Assembly (NCBI RefSeq): GCF_030272615.1 | Contig: NC_081407.1 | Location: 436,390,230-436,454,229 of the forward strand | Length of the DNA stretch: 64,000 bases | Origin: Cryptomeria japonica | Lineage: Eukaryota > Streptophyta > Pinopsida > Cupressales > Cupressaceae | Direction: 5' to 3' | Shown: positions 45,180 through 57,323 of the stretch, in pieces | Layout: the number at the start of each line of letters is the position of its first letter | Numbering within the stretch: position 1 is the stretch's first letter | The notes under the pieces: generated by a model | Database searches by the model: none | Seen by the model: the letters and a program-made list of their open reading frames with translations, nothing else | Told to the model about the DNA's origin: nothing | Position numbers and translations under genes: made by a program

Positions 45180-46780
45180 CAGTTAATTCAATCCAAGTGA
45201 CCTGGTTAGGGACATATTCAAATGAGACAAGTGGTCAATGTATTCTTGGTCAACATAAGTAACCACTGATGTGTTTGCATTCCTCATTTCAAACTCTAGT
45301 GTGAATATTTTTTCCAACTGGCTAATGGTGTTCTTAACAACCTTGTCTTGATCATTAATAAAACTCAAGGCATGAGGTAACATCTAATGTACTTCATTCT
45401 TCCATTATTTTTGTTCCCTAATCTCACCATATTCTCCAAAGAATGGAGGAAAAGAGAAGGTTTGCATTTTATCATATTCCTCAAGCTCTTTAACTAAGTC
45501 CTCTTGATACTTTCCATGTCTTTTAATCCAAGCATCAATCATTTCTAAAGCATCATTATCAACATGATCTTTTGAAACTGCCTTTTCTTTTTTCAGAAGC
45601 CATCCTTATCCTAAATGGTCATGTTCTTTAAAAACACTATATGTCTTGACATAGATACTCTAAAATTTGTCATTATGGGAGGCTATTTTATTGAATTTGT
45701 CCTTCACAAGCGCAAAAGATACATTAAATTTGGTGGCTTTCAACTCAGTGAGCAAATGTCCTTCCCTCTTTTGTGCCTTTTTTGCCTTTTTTGCCATGTA
45801 TCTCTAGTACATTTGATTTGTTTGACTTTGCAAAAGAGAAATCCTTGTTTCCATTCCCTCTTGAGAATAACTAGGCAAACACACAACTTTATCTTTTAAA
45901 TTGGCAACCTCCTGTCTGAAGCATTCAATTTCTAGCCTATATGCATCATTTTCTCTCATCAATTTATCAACATGAGCTTTTGTAAATTGAGAAAAATTTA
46001 TTGTCAAACTGGCTACTTCACTGGGGTCAGTATCCTCCAGCCTATATAAAATGGGTTGTCCATAAATTTGACTTGGATCTTCTACCACCACTAGCTTCCG
46101 ACCTGGTGGGTACAAAGTCCAAGTAGACAATGTGTGGTCATTTGGATGGTATCCAAACCCAGTGTAGATTTGATCAGTAGCTTCGATACTCAAGATCACA
46201 CATTTTTTAATTCAATAAGAGATTATCAAAGGAAATAGCAAAAATAATGTCCCATCTTGGCAGATTCATGACTCCATCCTCTTAGTGCAATGACCTTCCC
46301 TTCTCAAGAGTCATGTTTTTAATTTCTTATTTGACTTTTCCCTGCAATTCTTGACTCAATTATTGATACATCTTGGGGCTAAAATTCTTCTCTTTCTCTT
46401 ATCTCTTTTCCTTTGAATTCTAATAGAAAAGCCCTAAATTTTGGAGATTTAACAAAAGAATCATCAAAAGAAAGTTTATTGCTAGCCAAATGTTGGACAT
46501 CATTTGATAATTGGTCTAAAGGCTCAATCTCAATAACAACCCTCTCCTAAGGGTTTTGATGATCTCGAATAGCAACTGTCATAATTGGCCTAAATTCATT
46601 TTCATCATAATTCACATCATATGAATCACTTGAATCAACAAAAAACATAGTCTGAGGAGTGGGTTGAGGAGACATGTGGGCTAAAGGAGCAATTATTTTT
46701 GCTTGACCTTGTTGTACCAAGTATTCATCTGGGACATCTCCCAACTTTGCAAATACACAAGAGGGCACACCTCTCACTAG
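45180..46780 (-). pseudogene. Decayed unknown protein, probably an old element gene
   Basis: Minus-strand fragments in order: 46777-46547 (SCVFAKLGDVPDEYLVQQGQ, then an acidic YDVNYDENEFRP), 46199-45804 (IYTGFGYHPNDHTLSTWTLY, a Pro/Gly-rich patch, then a coiled coil KLMRENDAYRLEIECFRQEV) and 45383-45183 (QDKVVKNTISQLEKIFTLEF). Stops and frameshifts separate them. The layout of a folded part followed by a coiled coil is like the second proteins elsewhere in the window, but I see no shared motif. It lies between the gypsy LTR edge and Element 3. Confidence 0.4.
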
Positions 46781-47028
46781 TTCTTCTTCCTATTGCAACA
46801 TCATCTCAATTCTTATTTTAAGATTTTCTACATTATTGAATGCTCCTTTATATGATAAATCATGCTTCACTCTTCATCATTTAGTAGGTACGATTTTGTT
46901 ATATTTACCAATTCTATCCATTGCAACATCTTTGGACAAGTTTCTTATCAAGTCATCATGAACCTAGTATTTATTAATATAGGCCCCCAATCTTGTTGGA
47001 GTTCTGTCATTGATGAAGGAGAATGTTG

Positions 47029-47497
47029 TGTTGGCTACTAGTTGTCATTGATGTCAACATACTTCAGTTGACTTGTTCTATTGTTGCTTTGGTAATTTGG
47101 TGATTCTCTTCATCATGTTTTGCTTCGCATTGCTCCACAGTTGTAGATATGGTTTTGCGGTTTGGGTAGTACACTCATGTATATTAGACATACATATATT
47201 CCAGATTGTACATGTTTTCAATCTTCACAAGGTGAGATACATGGTTCAATAGTTGTTGCTATGTTCCTTTGGAACATAACAGTTTGTTTTGACATCTACA
47301 TTGCTTTAATTGATTGTTTTGATTTTGCGGTTTTGGGATATGGTTAAGCATTGCAGATGACATGTGTATTCGAGTTGGCATTAACTTTGGTTATATCCTT
47401 GGCTGAGCTATGTAAATAAAATGTATGAAGTATATTGTGGTAGCATATAAGGTATTTTCTTTGTGAGGCATGTATGGACGACTTGAGATATGAATCG

Positions 47498-47537
<40 letters not shown>

Positions 47538-48072
47538 TGTATTCCTTTAATGATATACATAGAGAGATAGAGAGAAAAATAAAAAAGAGATGGGAAATAG
47601 AGAAACAAAGATAGAAGTACAGTATAGTGATCAAATATGATATGTGATTGATGCGGATAACTGAAGAGAAAATGAAGTGTGTGAAGTTTGTCTACTGAGC
47701 TTAATTGGAAATGTATTTCATGCATATGATGCAATTTTAGCAATTCATTTTGTTTGTTCTCTTTTGGGTAGTAAGCCCTTTGGCAGTGAGCCTTGCAGTG
47801 AGAATTTGTAATATTCTATAACTAGTTATAATATATTGAGAGTTAACCCTCTGTGTGATTTTTCTCTAATGGGTTTCCATACAAAAATATGGTGTTCTCT
47901 TGTGTATGTTGATTTGGATGGTATCTCTACTTTTTCTATTCATTTATTCACTCATTCCTTTCTATTGAATTCAAATTGAAATGAATTTGCAAAATAATAT
48001 TAATATTTTTGTATGATTTAGGGAATACTAATTTACACCCCCTCCCCCTCTCAGTATTCTAGCTATTCAATA
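47029..48072 (+). repeat. Element 3 5' LTR
   Basis: Starts TGTTGGCTACTAGTTGTCAT, the same kind of start as Element 2 and 4 LTRs read in sense, and ends in CAATA where CAACA is expected. It holds an 18-copy TG microsatellite (47501-47536). Near the end the U5 hairpin is GAATACT (48023-48029) with AGTATTC (48053-48059) around a C-rich loop. Confidence 0.7.
47501..47536 (+). repeat. (TG)18 microsatellite
   Basis: Uninterrupted 36-bp TG run inside the Element 3 LTR. His/Thr- and Cys/Val-type frames across it are artefacts. Confidence 0.97.
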
Positions 48073-48074
48073 AT

Positions 48075-48086
48075 TGTTATAAGATC
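48075..48086 (+). promoter_or_regulatory. Element 3 primer binding site, degenerate
   Basis: TGTTATAAGATC follows the LTR end with three differences from the TGGTATCAGAGC seen in Elements 1 and 2. The position is right for a primer site and the changes fit decay. Confidence 0.65.
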
Positions 48087-48113
48087 TTTGGTCCCTTGTT
48101 CTAGCCTAACCGC

Positions 48114-49179
48114 TTGAGGGAGATCTTTTTGGTTGAACATGTGTCTCCTAAGTTAAGTGTTGAAGAAATTCTTATGGATGGAGAGTTTTTTACTGCTCTT
48201 GAAGATCTTGAGAGCATGGAAAGTGAAAACAAATATTTGAAAGAAAATATCAAAGAAGCATATGATTGTATCAAAAAACTGAGGGAACAAATCAAGAAAT
48301 TTAGAGAAAGATATAAAGAGGTCAACAAGGAATTGAAATAAGAAAATGAAACAATTGTCAATCTAAACTTACAAGTTGAGGAAAAGAAGAAAACTAAGGA
48401 ATATTTGAGTGAATTAATCAAACACAAGACTAGAGAATCTGCAAGACTGGAACAAGAAGTTGTAACCCTAAGGTCTGAAGACAAATTCAAGGAAAGTACT
48501 AAAAAACTTGATGAAATGATGGCTATGCATAAATCTGTAGAAGATAAAAGTGGATTAGGTTCTGAAATTGGTGACTGTTCAAATCAAAGAATTGAAGATA
48601 AAGGCAAGATGAAGAAGGTTGAATCTGAACAATGCATTGAAGAAGAAAATAAAGGAAGACAACCCTAAAATCAAAGAAGTTTTGCAAGGAAACCTTTGGT
48701 TAGATAACCTAATGCTCAAAGGTACTCTTCATTCAATGGTTATTGTTTCTCCTATAGTAAATTTGGACATATGGCTTTAGAATGTAGAAATAGATTGAAT
48801 AAAAAATGTTCGGTGTTTTACATGCAAGAGATTTGGTCATAAGGCTAGTAGTTGGAGAAATAAAATTGTGGATTGAAGAAATTAATTCTTTTATGGTTAT
48901 TGTTAGTTATGCAATGGTTTTGCGAACAAGGATAATCAATGTAGATATAGAATGAATACAAGAGACTTAGAACATAGGAATGTCAAGTGCTTTAGTTGCA
49001 ATAAAGTTGGAGACATTACTAAAGTGTGTAGAAGCAGGAATATGAAGAGAGACAATTCAGTAAAAAGGAATGAACCAGTAAAGAAGATTGATGTAGAAGA
49101 AGTGAGGAGTGAAATGAAAGAGATTTGGAGAAAGAAGGTGTTGACAGGTGTTTTGACACACTCACCAACAGTTAGGTAG
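48114..49179 (+). pseudogene. Element 3 Gag-like protein: coiled coil and four decayed zinc knuckles
   Basis: Coiled coil at 48114-48341 (MESENKYLKENIKEAYDCIK) and, after a TAA, 48405-48668. The second part has the copia-type Gag phrase KESTKKLDEMMAMHKSVEDK and SGLGSE. Four knuckles follow, each missing a ligand: CFSYSKFGHMALEC (second Cys to Tyr), CFTCKRFGHKASSW (last Cys to Trp), C-stop-LCNGFANKDNQC (His to Asn) and CFSCNKVGDITKVC (His to Asp). Stops and one frameshift lie between them. The protein would be a retroelement nucleocapsid; this copy is dead. Confidence 0.7.
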
Positions 49180-49199
49180 TTTATGTGAAGAGTCACCAC

Positions 49200-49934
49200 C
49201 TCTCCAAAAAATCAATCAATCTTGAAAGACTAATTACTCGAAGGTCTCTATAGTTGGGTCATGACAGTGTTGGGTCACTCAGTGGATGATGTGATCATAC
49301 CTATCAAGGGGCTTGTTGGTTGAAACAACTTCGAATTACCTTTTTTTTTTTTTTTTTTTGTATTTTCTAATTTACACTCTCTCAAAATAACATCAAAAGA
49401 TAGATAAGGGGAACAAGGAGATAACAATGAACGATACAATAACAACTGAATGATCCACACTATTACAATTTTGTAATCCAAATATTATCAATATCACTCA
49501 ACAATCAAATAACGAGCTCTGGAAAGTATATAAAGTCAGATAACTTTACACACCAATGGAAATGAATATCACCCAACCAATAATTTCCCTATCAATTTAA
49601 TCCTCATATACCATTTACATGCGCAATATGATTCATAAAACAATAAAGCATCCAAAAGAACTAGTTGCTGATTCAAATGATAGAAGTTACCAGATCACGA
49701 AGAACACAACCATATAGAACACACAAGCAGATCAAGCAATCCACAAGTTGATTTTTGTATTAAACTTCAAAGAGTATCACAAAATATTTTAAACTTATGA
49801 AATTTTTCATAAAATCTCTAATAAAATCTCTAAAATGGACCTCAAATCATCAATTCGTGGACCCTTACAATGGCCCAAATTTTATAATTTATAGTGTTTT
49901 TCCCTACATCCTAGGAAGGTGTCATGCCTAAATT
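49200..49934. other. Unassigned region with a T19 tract
   Basis: No gene seen. A run of 19 T lies at 49341-49359 and could be the poly-A end of a minus-strand retroposed sequence, but no body or target duplication could be defined. The remainder is anonymous AT-rich DNA. Confidence 0.3.
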
Positions 49935-51250
49935 AAGGATTACAAAAAGAAAGGAGTCGCAGTTGACATGCAAGTGTCTTCCTTTGAACTCCAGTTAAGT
50001 ACTACTAAACTAGTACTCAAGGTTCATTTCCAAAATGGTGCTCTAGAAGCAGGCATTTCGTAACATGCATAAATCTCACCCAAAAAGGAAGTGTGAGTTA
50101 CAACATCAGTTCAAGGCCTAGTTGTAGTGGTGGTGATGGTAATCCAGCATGCAAAACTAGGATTACAAAATGATGGGAGTCCCAATCGACATGCAAGTCG
50201 CTGCCTGTGAACTCCACTTAACTATTACGAAACTAGCGCTCACTACTCACTTACGTGACAGTGTTCTAGAGGCAGGTATTTCGTAACATGCAAAAATGAT
50301 ACAAAATAGAAGCAATTGATCATGTCTACAAACTAGGATTACAAAATGATGGGAGTCACAGTCGACATGCAAGTTGCTACCCATGGACTCCACTTAACTA
50401 TTATGAAACTAGCGCTCACTATTCACTTTCACAACGTTGCTCCAGAGGTATGTATTTTGTAACATGCAACACAAGATACATAATCAGTTTCATCATATTA
50501 GCAAAATCATAAGGGACTCCAAAATTTTGAGATTCCAGGGTCTATTTATTGATGATTTCAGGATTTCGGGGTTCTGGGGTTCTACTTAACAGTTATGAAA
50601 CCAATGCTCACTGTTCACTTCCATAACGGTGCTCCAGAGGAAAGTATTTTGTAATTTCAAGATTCTAAAGTTCATTATTGATGATTTCAATATTTTGGGG
50701 TTCTGGGGTCCAATCTTGAGGATTTCAAGATTCTAGAGTTGCGGGGTTCATTATTGATGATTTCAGGATTTCGGGGTTCTGGGGTCTATTATTGAGGATT
50801 TCAGGATTTCGGGGTTCTGGGGTCCATTATTGAGGATTTCAGGATTTGGGGGTTCCGAGGTCCATTATTGAGGATTTCGGGATTCTGGGTTCATTATTAA
50901 GGATTTTGGGATTTTGAGAATCTGAGAAACAAGGCCAACCTACGGATCAATAAAAGTCAATTTTATTGAAAGCATGAAATCTAACTCTAAACCCTAAACT
51001 ATGAAAATAGGAAACACGAAAAAATGAGAAAACAAGGACAAGGAAATGAAAGACCAAGCTAGAAGAGGAAGGACGAAAGAAACACAAACAAGCAACAACA
51101 AGATGATAACAACGACCAAGGAGAAGACACACAACGAAGAGTCCAGGGTTCCACTTAACTATTATGAAACTAGCGCTCACCGCTCACTTTCGTGACAATG
51201 TCCCAAAGGTAGGTATTTCGTAACATGCAAAAAATGATACAAAATAGAAG
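49935..51250 (+). repeat. About 175-bp repeat family, three fuller and two partial units
   Basis: Units start near 49937, 50160 and 50336 with AGGATTACAAAATGATGGGA-like text. They then share CGACATGCAAGT, CTCCACTTAACTATTA, GAAACTAGCGCTCAC and GTATTTCGTAACATGC. The last two intact units are about 175 bp apart; the first spacing is longer because of an extra 45-50 bp. Partial units lie near 50581-50655 and 51148-51250. A 38-bp minisatellite has grown between them. No coding role is seen. Confidence 0.75.
50655..50925 (+). repeat. 38-bp minisatellite
   Basis: Consecutive copies of a 38-bp unit of the type ATTATTGAGGATTTCAGGAT followed by TTCGGGGTTCTGGGGTCC. Two middle copies (about 50755-50830) are nearly identical, and the outer ones diverge. 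A diverged piece also sits at 50511-50580. Confidence 0.8.
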
Positions 51251-52555
51251 CAACACCCGAGGTTTTGAAGTGCAAATGAAAAGGAAACATGAAGAAAACA
51301 AAGAGAAGCAAAAAAGGGGGGTCCCCAACTTGAGAAGCAAAAACTTGGGGTGTGTTAGGCAGGGCATAACAAATAGCGACTCGGCTGGGAAAATGCTTCC
51401 ACGCATTTTCAAGTACTTAACCCTTCAAGAACCAAGAATCTCTTGTTTACGGTCATACAAGACAACTCAAAGAAAACCAAAATAATCCAACCCCAACACA
51501 CCAAAGAGGCCCAAGTTACAATTGAAATTGTAAGTGTGTGCAAATGATTCATTAACCATCCATTGAGTTTCATTACAACCAAGCAAGGTAGACTTTATCC
51601 AAGCTATGTAGGTGAAGTATGTAGTTCCCAACGTGAAATGATATCCCGGGTATAGCTCTGCTACTAGCCAAGAATATATAGCCTTGACAGAGATACCTCT
51701 AGTTCCCCTCAAGTATTGCTCCACTGCCAGCCAGACATCTATAGCCTTGGTGGAGGTACATGAATGACCCTTGTGAATTGAGATTTGATAATTCTTTCTT
51801 CCTTCCTTTTTGTAATCTTCCTTATTCTTTTTTTTTTTTTCTTATTTTCTGATGATTACATTCTTTTCTCACTTTTCTCAATCCTCAATTAATGAAGTTC
51901 GACACTGGGTTGGCAACCATGGTGGACATTGTGAAGGTAACATAAACCTTTGGATTTTTCACCTTGGATAGAAACTACCAGACTTGATATAAACTAACTT
52001 ATGGATTTCTTACGATATGTATTTCATTATAGGTCTTCAACTGCTTCCTAAAACTCAAAAATGCACTAAGTCAAGATACATGCTAGCACCTTCAAGATTG
52101 AAAAGGATGAAAGTAAACTAAATTTTCTCAGGCAAGTGACTGATCAAGTATCCAAAAATACCTATATCAAACTCTCAACTAAGTCACTCTTGATTATACT
52201 CCTTTACACGACAATCCAACTTCCACCTTAGAACAAGGAGCCCCAAACAAAAGAAAGGGAATGAATAAGGACACAAGAAAAGAACAAGGAAATAAGAAAG
52301 AACCACACACAAGAGAACAAAAACACCAAGTGAAAAGAAAGAACAAGAAAAAAAGGAGGAAGAAACAAGAGAAAAAAATCACAAAAAACAAAAGAAGACA
52401 CAACACTGGCACACAAGAAGACCAAAAGATAGGAAAGACCAAACAACAAGGAAAAGAAACCAAAAAAAAGGAAACTAAACTAAACCTACATGCCTAGCCT
52501 AAAATACCACTAGACTAGCTTAAGACTTGATCTTAATAAAATGGGACAACAACAA
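51251..52555. other. Unassigned region with low-complexity tracts
   Basis: No gene recognised. A T-rich run lies at 51825-51842. An A/C-rich tract at 52255-52480 yields a Lys-rich plus frame (with a hydrophobic shadow on the minus strand) and has no protein signature. The stretch 51590-51760 repeats the phrase TAGCCTTG near 51680 and 51742, with similar text around each copy. Confidence 0.35.
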
Positions 52556-55082
52556 TATTGAACACAAGATGCCACTGAGAGGGGGGATGAATTAGTGGTT
52601 TCCAGAACTCTTGGCCATTTATTCCAAAGAGTGAGTACTAGTTAGCAATGCAAACACTAAGTAAACCTACCGATGAGATAAGGAAATATATCACAATACA
52701 ACCACACAAAGGGATATCACATAACATTGGTATATACAAGGAAAACCTAGGATGGGAAAAACCTTGGTGAGAAAAGCTACTGGAGTCTACTGCTCCAATC
52801 TAGCCTCACAATAAAAAACACTGGTTACAACATTTAGGGCACCAACCCAAGGAGCACCACCCATATTGATTTAGAACACCAACCCAAGGAGCACCAACCC
52901 CTACTGATTTATGGGCACCAACCCAAAGGAGCACCAACCCCTACATTGAGCTCCAACTCAGTGATAAAAATACATTATATCAAGATATACAATAGTTGTA
53001 TCCTAGTTACAAATGGGTTATGTAACCTCTGCAAGTAATCTCCCTCTACCGGTTTCTCTCCTACTCATCTTTATTGGTAGTATTCTCTGTCTTCCACTCC
53101 ACCTCCTCTCTATCGGTACACACTCCCCTACCTCACCGGTTCACTCCTATCTCCTATCACACTGCCTCCTCCTTGTCTGATCTCTACTTACTCTCTTCCT
53201 CTCTCTTCTTAGCTTTTTGTTGTTGCCTTACTAGTTCAGGCTCTACGGGTTGTCTATTTTTACACCTAGTTACCGGTGACTTCCACAGTACCAGGTAAAC
53301 CCTTCTTTGTCCTCCACCTTGTTGGATCTCCTTCAACACTCTCTATGCATGCTTCACTTCTCTCTACCTGCTTCACTCTCTTTGCCTCCTTATCGGTCAA
53401 ACCTTACTGGTTTATCCTACTGTTAAACTCTATAATAGTTTACCAGTTGCCTTGGCATTACTGGTTAAACCACTTTCAAACCTCTTATCGGTTCTACCTC
53501 CAAATGCTTAGTTGTTTCACTCTCACAGTTAGATCGACTCTTTTCTTTCAACTGGCATCACACCTTCTGGCAGCATCAATCTATCCGGCCTTCTGCCTGC
53601 AAATTTTATAGCTGAGCTTTCCCGTCAAAATGCAACTTCAAATTGTTGGTACGCTAGGGTTTCTTCCACTGATCATGAGGAGTATCAGATCCAATCAGAT
53701 CTCATTCTGCATGAAGATTGACAACCTGCAAGCAATCAGGAATCACCGCCATATCTTCTTTCTTCCAAAGCACATTTGCTAAACTTAGCAAACATAGACA
53801 GTCCGTCGGCATGGCACTTGGTCAATCACCATAAATAGTTCAGCAGTTTGCATCATTAACTTTGATTTGCACTTGGACACTCTGCATTGATCGATGCATC
53901 TCATTGATCACCTCTATTCAACCTTCCTCAAACCGCACACCTTTGCAACACATCCCTTGATTTATAGGGTCTGCATTTAATGTTGAACGACTCTGTAACA
54001 ACCTCCTCGGTGCACACTCCATCTACCGCTTCATGCATGTTTGCCACCTAGAGTCCATGTGTCCACACTGTCGGCATCCACCTTAGCTCACTATGCCAGT
54101 CTGACTTGGTCACTGACCAATTACACACAACTGGTGTATTCTTCATACTACTGGTCCCTCTTTACCTACCGGTTCTCTAACCCTACTAGTATATCTTGCC
54201 TTGCCTGTTAACCTTCATACCTTTGTGCTGGTGGATCATGTCAGCTTGGTCATCACACATATCGGTTCTCATCTCTGTGATGTCAGTGTATCATATTGAC
54301 TGGTCATTGTCCTTACAAATCAACATGTTCATCTTCATCTGATGAGATCCTTTCACTTGTACACTTTCTTGCATATCGGTAGCCCTGTTTACCGATGAAC
54401 ACTACATCTGCCTTCATGTTGGTAACATGCATGATAACATCATGCACCCAATCTTCAACTATGATTGCACCAATCTACATCTGCATTCTGGTTGCACTCT
54501 CTGTCTGCAGTTGAACCTTTCCTTCTTCTTCATTAGCTTGAACAACATCTTAACTTGTTTGCCTAAATGAAAAACACTCACTACTTACTCTCTCTTTTCT
54601 GTCCCAATAACTCATAATCCATCCTCTTGTTGATCCAATGCATATCTCTAGTTTCTTATGCTGAAGGCATATGATATCTCACACTTATCATCCATTCAGT
54701 GGAGGTAGATACATAGTGGCTCACAATCTTCCAATCACCGGTGGGAGAGGATCTATGTCACCTGGTGGCCAATAGTGTGACTTCCCTATTATTGGGCATT
54801 TGCAACTTCCTTACAATCCTCATCTAGCAATCTTTCTTTAGTCTTCTCTTCATCCAAGGACGACATCATTTACCAGTTAGTACCAACATGTATACTAACA
54901 TGTTCATCTACTTGTTCACCGATGACTCTAGCATGCATAACAGTTGGCCTCAACTGCACATACTGTCTGTTGACATCCATGATAGTAATACTAGTTGACA
55001 TCAATGGAAACGCTACACATACATCTCCCATACTGGTTTCCATCCTATACTAGTTGACATCAATGACAACACAATGCCAACA
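52556..55082 (-). repeat. Element 4: 2.5-kb LTR (3' copy)
   Basis: In minus-strand sense it starts TGTTGGCATTGTGTTGTCAT at 55082 and ends near 52556, where TATTGAAC replaces an expected TGTTGAAC on the plus strand. The purine tract at 55083-55096 marks it as a downstream LTR. It has the U5 hairpin (CCACT 52572-52576 with AGTGG 52594-52598) and a GGGAAAAACC block near 52756. A Pro/Asn-rich phrase (CACCAACCCAAGGAGCACCA) is repeated at about 52850-52930. Plus-strand frames here are shadows. Confidence 0.65.
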
Positions 55083-55096
55083 ATCTCCCCCTTTGG
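55083..55096 (-). promoter_or_regulatory. Element 4 polypurine tract
   Basis: The minus strand reads ACCAAAGGGGGAGAT just before the LTR start, as in Elements 1 and 2. Confidence 0.7.
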
Positions 55097-56688
55097 TATT
55101 GATGTCAACACATGTAGTATCCAACATACTACAGATTCTCTCTCCCCCTTTGACAACAATGGCAAAGAGAACTGACATCCGGTATCCTGCGAGCATTATT
55201 TTCTCCCTCTTCCTATTGGTTGTTTCTACATTTTTTACCACTATTTTTGCATCATCTCAAACAACAACATTTGAGATGGAGGGTTCAGACACCAACTGAA
55301 TCCAATCCTATATACCAGTCTAATACCAATTGTTGATGCGGGAACTAATACCAATGATACATTCATATTTTGTGGGAGTTACACTGACACCAAATTGTTG
55401 GTAGCAATTAGGTACCAATCTGATATATTCTCCCCCTATGCATGTAACTCTCCCTCTTTGTGCTCGCAACCAGTTAAGTGATCCCTTTTCTCCTCCTTTT
55501 TACGCTGTTCTACCTGTAAACTAGACTGCACTTCCTGTCACCTAGTAGCTTAATGACAAATGAGCACATCCTTTTCATGTTATATTATACTCTCGTGTAA
55601 CTTGATTGTGACTTTTATAGATAGACAAATTGAATAGGCACCTTCCCATAGTCACTAACATACTAGTATGGTCAAACAACTACCTGACCTGCCACTGTGT
55701 TCAGTATGTTTTATATCAATCAAAGGATATGGCTGTGAACTCCCCCTGAACCATAGATCTCTGGTCTTCTTAGCATGTCAGGTCCTAATCTGTTGCTTCA
55801 ATCTACACCTTGTACCGGTAGAAGTGAGCATCTGTGAACTGCAGATGATCTACCACTTCCATGATGTCCATCATAATCTTGTAACATCCTCTTCCATGAC
55901 CACAATACCAGTCTATATCAGCATCATGTCACCTATCCAATTGGTTCAATTATCAGGAAGTGTACACATGAGATCAATTACCAGTTCAACACATTGCCAG
56001 ACAATGCTTCTCCAATATTACCTAAGGCAAAATTTCCCTTTTCCAAGCTACTAGAGCCATTGCAATGTTACCAGAATACATTGCCTCACATATTCTTCAA
56101 TATCGGTAACTATCCCTACCAGCAACATACTACACACACCAGTTTAATGTACCAGTCCAATATCCTTGTCAGTATACTTCTTCCATTGGCCCTTCTTCCT
56201 ATGTCACATCCCACTTTGACACTTGCAACAGTGATTCATCTCACCCATGTGAATGTGTATCCAAGATATTAATTGCACACACTCGGTCATATCAACTTCT
56301 CCCTCATATGGGTAGCTTCTCATCCTTTCCTCTGATCTTCTCAACATTGGGGGCGAGTGATTTGATCAACATGTAGCTCCCCCTAAGGATCTGCATCTCC
56401 TTTAAACTTTAGGAGATATCACATGTGAATTGAATGCACAGTGTCGATCCATGGTCCTACTCTCTTCCTTCTTCCTCCATACTTTCTTGGTTTCAATAGT
56501 CTTCCCATTTTCAGTCATGGGAGCAAGTCTTACCTTCTTCTATTGATTGGTCTTTGCTTTACTAGAATCTGTAGTGTGACAGGATACATTGCTATGGAAG
56601 CATATTGCATTCATCCCAACTGGATGATTGGAAGACCTTCTATCAGATCAGTTTGGTCTTCTTCTGAGGGTCATGCCGTTGTAGCCAA
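55097..56688 (-). other. Degenerate internal region right of the Element 4 LTR
   Basis: Probably the internal part of Element 4 or a nest of fragments. I see no reverse transcriptase, integrase or protease motif on either strand. CTCCCCCT-like phrases recur (about 55143, 55430, 55740 and 56380), suggesting decayed purine tracts. Plus-strand frames (55668-56713) lack any family signature. Confidence 0.35.
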
Positions 56689-57276
56689 CTACCGGTTACA
56701 ACTGACTTGTTGATCTTGTAGGAGCATTTCTCCTTTGGGCATAGCTATTATGTCAGTTTCCATGTGCATGAAACATCTTCTTCCCGCACTCATTACTTCT
56801 ATGGCCAGATCCATTGTAGCTATAACATATATAATTATATTTCTTGAAGCAGCAAATGGACTCTTGTTAACATAACCGGGAGTGAGCTTATGCACATTTC
56901 TACATTCTGATATTCTATGCCCAAATGCATTACATCTTTTATAGACTAAATTGCTATTCCTAGGAAGAACACCTTTTCTATTCCTAGGCACCATTTTGCA
57001 TTCCTCTACCCTATGGCCATATCCTTTACAAGCAAAACAATAACTGAAGAATGGAGAGTTATTACTTACAAGTTTATTCTACCAAAAATGATGTGATCTT
57101 ACTGGTTTGGCTTCTCCACTTATACTTCTCCGGGGTGTTACATCTCTTTGTCTTCCATCGATGGGGAATCTTTTAGGTTGCCTTCTTGTATTATTATTTT
57201 CGGTGAACCTATCTTCTCTCAACTTTCTTTTTATTTTAGGATCTACATTATTTCTTCTTGCTACACTAGTCTTCAT
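56689..57276 (-). pseudogene. Element 5 Gag-like fragment with zinc knuckles
   Basis: The basic N-terminal part (57276-57079: VDPKIKRKLREDRFTENNNT, RRQPKRF) ends in a stop. It is followed by an intact knuckle CFACKGYGHRVEECKM (about 57045-56998), then a damaged YKRCNAFGHRISEC (first Cys displaced) and CYSYNGSGHRSNEC (second Cys to Tyr, in another frame, about 56825-56785). It reads away from the LTR at 57324, as expected of the first gene of a minus-strand element. Lesions make it a pseudogene. Confidence 0.65.
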
Positions 57277-57323
57277 CTTTCATGTCATGTCCTCACTAGT
57301 TGTGGTTAGGTCAACCTTCTTTC

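Larger units (their letters stand above)
47029..49190 (+). mobile_element. Element 3: truncated plus-strand LTR retrotransposon
   Basis: 5' LTR (47029-48072), degenerate initiator-Met primer site (48075-48086) and a decayed Gag (48114-49179). Neither a 3' LTR nor a purine tract follows on the plus strand, so the element is truncated near 49190 or its remainder is unrecognisable. It is the only element here in plus orientation. Confidence 0.75.

Noticed and set aside
47344-47743. Frames crossing the TG microsatellite (His/Thr repeats)
   Set aside because: Produced by the (TG)18 run inside an LTR; not genes.
49341-49359. T19 tract as the tail of a SINE, LINE or processed pseudogene
   Set aside because: No body, promoter boxes or target duplication could be identified next to it.
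52194-52497. Phe/Leu-rich minus frames and Lys-rich plus frame
   Set aside because: Both are readings of one A/C-rich low-complexity tract.
55315-55340. Possible primer site (ATTGGTATTAGACTGG on the minus strand)
   Set aside because: Follows CAACA as a 5' LTR end would, but it is degenerate and I could not define an LTR to go with it.
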